Positions 60,587 through 64,000 of a DNA stretch of 64,000 nucleotides are shown one piece after another; within the stretch, counting starts at the first letter, position 1, and every line of letters starts with the position of its first letter. The position numbers and the translations under genes are program-made. The notes under the pieces were generated by a model. The model was not told where the DNA came from. It ran no database searches and saw nothing but the letters and a program-made list of their open reading frames with translations. Source of the stretch: Scatophagus argus (taxonomy: Eukaryota > Chordata > Actinopteri > Scatophagidae); the NCBI RefSeq assembly GCF_020382885.2, contig NC_058503.1:23676535-23740534 (forward strand), written 5' to 3'.

Positions 60587-63500
60587 ACAAACACCGGCCA
60601 CAAGGCACAAGTCGGCTCAGCTCTGTTTCTGTTTTTTCTTCCTTAAGGTTCACACTAACCAATCACAAGCAAGTCAGAGCTTGTGAACACAAATCACTAA
60701 TATTGTATTGTGAGTGCGGTTTACTGGACAGACGTCCCATCTTCTGAGCTCAGCGTCCGTCTGCTGTCTGCCCGTCAGGCCTTGTGTGTCAGGTCGTTTG
60801 CTGCTCAGATGATGTTCCTCTGTTGTTGGAGGACTGACTTGTTACCACAGGAGTCCGTGTGAGAGGACACGAGTGACCAGCGTCTTGAATTTTCACAAGG
60901 ACTCCACAGTTTGTTGATGCATGTTAAAATTACTTCAGCGCTTCTCGTTGTGTTCAGCTCTTTACAGTCTTTGTGAGGAGAAGACACTGTAGTTTGTCTT
61001 CTCCGGGCTTCTGTAGTTTTGCCCTCCCACCGTTGTCCCCTCACTGACCCCAGCGGGGCGCGTCCACAAGCTGTCCCACGCAGTGAAAGGAAGCTAAGCC
61101 AGAGCCGCTCATGCACTAAACACTAAGGTCTGAGACTCAGTCAGTCTCCGCTTGTAGTTTATCATTCCTCTTCCTCCCTCTGTTTTACGGTTAGGTTCCT
61201 GCTCTCTGATTGGCTGGAAAGTCAGTCAGGAAAAATGACTCGATACCTATACAAACCCGGAGGTCTGGTTCACTGCTGAATACTCTGTTTGGCCTCTCGG
61301 CATGTTGTGTGGAGGCTGTCTGGTGGACTCGCTGCTTTTCGTCTCTGAAACCAGACGCCGTCCCTGCAGTGTTTTCATGAATTTTTGAGTGGATATCAAC
61401 AGTATTGATTTCTTCTGTTTTACAGCTTCTGCATCGTGACTGAAAGTAGCACAAGCTAAGCATCTTAAATATGTGCAGAAGTCGGTTTGTTTTCTGTCCT
61501 TTCACTGTCTCTTGGGATATAAAAGCCACCGTGTGACGGACCAGACGGTCACGTCTGCAAACTGTAAGTTCATATTCTCTGTCCGACTCTCCCCAAACCC
61601 CTCGTCATTTGCCTTAACAAATATCCTCAACCTTCTTACCTTCTCAGGAGCCTCGTTGTCTGTCTCTGGAGTTCAAAACTGAGAAAGGAATTAGAGATGA
61701 AACTGGGGGGCGGGGTAGTTAGACGAGCTTTGACTCTAATCCAAGTGAAGAACGATTGAAGTCATCCTGCGTCATCGCTCTCCTCGCTCTCCTCGCAGCT
61801 TCTCTGATGTGAAGACTGTGGTCTGTTTCTGACACAAAGAAAGAAAGAAACAAAAAAAAAAAAACAAATGACCTTAAACACATCAGAAGATCAGCGTGGA
61901 GGAAGGCAGGAAGTCAGGTGTTTACCCCACCTGGCTCTCATCGCTGCAGTGTTGACTCGTTTCTGAGACTGTTCATTTCATCGTGACCATCAAAAACGCC
62001 AGAAGATAAAAATCTGATTCAGACTCTACACTTTGTGTTGTGTTAATGTCCACCCAGCTGAACAGAAGTTAACACGTTACTGCTCCGTTAGGTCTCCAGA
62101 CATCCAGTCCAGACTCGATCTCTTCATACCAAACTCCATGAATTCACTCACGTGTGGTCTGAGCCTTTTCGGTCGTTGTGGTTTCGCTGCTTTGGCCTGT
62201 CCCGTAGTCGTCGTAGTGAAGTGAACCTGACCAAAACGCCGGGTGGAGGTCTTCAGACCTGTTGCCAGTTTTGAAGTTTACGGTGTTGTTTGCCTGCATG
62301 CCTGATACATGACTGATATTTTTATTTACAGTGACTTCATATTCTCGTTGTTTGGATTTTCTTCTATAGTTTCAGCAGCTTGCTTTTCTTCTCTGGAGGT
62401 TGTGATGTTTTTGTTGAGTGCCGTTTGGTTGTAATGGCCCTTTAAAACTGTGTGTTTGGACTCCAGGCTGAGGCTCTGTGTGCCATGTATCCAGATGTTG
62501 TGGTGTGGATGCAGCTGTGTGAACAAAACATTCCCGTATGGACTCTTATCGTGACTCTGGACCTGAAAACAGCATTTCTGTGTTGTATGGTCTTATTTAA
62601 GAGGCATTTTACCACAAAAACCAGAGTGTGCCAATTGTGTGGACAGCTGACGTATAAAGATGGCCGACATGTCGCCACTTCCTCCCACTGAACAGAAACC
62701 AAAACATCCCTAATATGAGTGCTGCCATCTTGTTCTGGTGATGTCATTTGGAACCAGAGTCTGTGCAGTAGTGACTGGGAGGTGGAGCCGCAGTATTGAG
62801 TTCCCGCCCACACACCCATCTGAGCCAATCGGGAGCAGCACTCAGCTGTCAATCATCGTCATGTTTCAGCCACTCTTTATAGCATCAAATAACAAAACCA
62901 AAGTGATCAGAAAAATGAACAAATGAACAAACATCACCGTGATCAGAACTTCCTAAAATTTATTTGACGTGTACTTTGAGTTTTTCGTTTGGCTCATGTC
63001 CCATCTGCTAACATGGAGGGGGAGGAGCTTATGAGCTTTACTGCAGCCAGCCACCAGGGGGCGTCCAGATGTTTGGGCTGCACTTTTGGGAGCTCTCATC
63101 TTTATGTACACTTAGTGGTGTAGATGAAGTTGTATTACACATATTTTTAGCCATGCTAGTGTGAAAAGTTAAAAACTCTGATACTCTGACTTTTCATCGC
63201 GCGCCATCATCAGGTTATTTCTTGTGACTGCAGACAGCCAAAGTGAGCCCAGTCACCCTCTGGATGTTTTTCCAACCAGACTGATCTGTGAACCGTGAAA
63301 GTCTGGATCAAAGTTTTGGCTGTCTTTGGCTGTTTTGATGTGCTGGTTCCTCGACATGTTGGCTGGACTCTGGTTTTTGTTTTGCCTGCAGTATCCCTTT
63401 AACCAGTGTGGAGTGAGAAATGAGATGATCTATGAAACGCTCCAGGTGGCTTCTCTCAGGCTGATTTTACCAGGAACCCGCTTCATCCTCCTCCGGTTCA

Positions 63501-63806
63501 TCAAAGTCTAACAAATCTCACAGCAGCTCTCTTTCCTGTCAGCAGTGTGAGGAGGCCACTCAATATGTGGTCTAGAAAACTTGTCCCATTTTTGCATGAT
63601 TCACCTTCCAAATCACATCTGTTCCTGGTTGAACGTGATGTCTGCAGAAGCTTTCTGCTCGCCTGTAAGAACGAACAAAGTAAAACTAAATGTTTTAACA
63701 GCCAGTCTGTGTCACTGTCTCTTATTTCATTCTGTCCACAGGATGCTGCCAGGGCCTCGTGGGGAGAGGGAGAGAGAGAGAGAGAGAGAGTGTGTGTGTG
63801 TGTGTG

Positions 63807-63846
<40 letters not shown>

Positions 63847-64000
63847 GTCCCAGTGGACTCTTCGTGTGTATCTTTAAAAGAGTTCAGGCATTTCTGTCCT
63901 CACCAGATGTAAAAACTGCTTCACCTTCAAAGCCACAGAGGAGCCAATCAGAGCATGTGGTCACGTGACAGGAAGTTACAGGTAACTGAGCAGATCATAC
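60587..64000 (+). other. abi2 3' UTR and downstream
   Basis: No further coding exon is supported. An A-rich run lies at 61843-61866 and a GA then GT microsatellite at 63768-63840. The 3' UTR end cannot be placed; I did not find a canonical AATAAA. Confidence 0.4.

Overview
The window is teleost fish genomic DNA. It carries tandem single-exon fish odorant receptor genes, large spliced vertebrate genes with clean GT-AG introns, many CA/GT and other microsatellites, and fish-type LINE and tRNA-SINE fragments. The species cannot be named from the sequence alone.

Region 1 (about 1-22,600) is an odorant receptor (OR) cluster in repeat-rich, AT-rich DNA. Five closely related ORs (1-740 minus, cut by the window edge; 2988-3914 plus; 7780-8691 plus; 12006-12917 minus; 17910-18836 plus) are joined by one more distant OR (21677-22615 plus). 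The third and fourth lie in a 2,165-bp inverted duplication (6663-8827 and 11870-14034). A second inverted repeat of 183 bp (14697-14879 and 19990-20172) brackets the fifth. The sequence shows signs of recent duplication and gene conversion among the receptors. Several LINE fragments (Rex3-like, an RLE-type C-terminus, and CR1/L2/Rex1-type pieces), tRNA-SINEs and a 24-bp minisatellite fill the space between genes.

Region 2 (about 24,000-44,100) holds two plus-strand genes: mpp4 (coding exons 25892-37152, retinal membrane-associated guanylate kinase scaffold) and tmem237 (coding exons 40175-43982, ciliary transition-zone membrane protein). The long intron between mpp4 exons 5 and 6 contains an unrecognised two-exon open reading frame on the same strand (27939-28274 and 28753-29753), a candidate nested gene.

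Region 3 (about 45,400-64,000) is abi2 (coding exons 45439-60586, plus), the Abl-interactor subunit of the WAVE actin-regulatory complex. It includes an 18-nt microexon and large simple-sequence arrays in introns 2 and 5. As far as I recall, mpp4, tmem237 and abi2 all have human orthologues on chromosome 2q33, so this part looks like an old conserved block with the OR cluster lying next to it. I see no operon-like, CRISPR, phage or other exotic system. The most unusual signals are the inverted OR duplication with its conversion tract and the nested open frame in mpp4.
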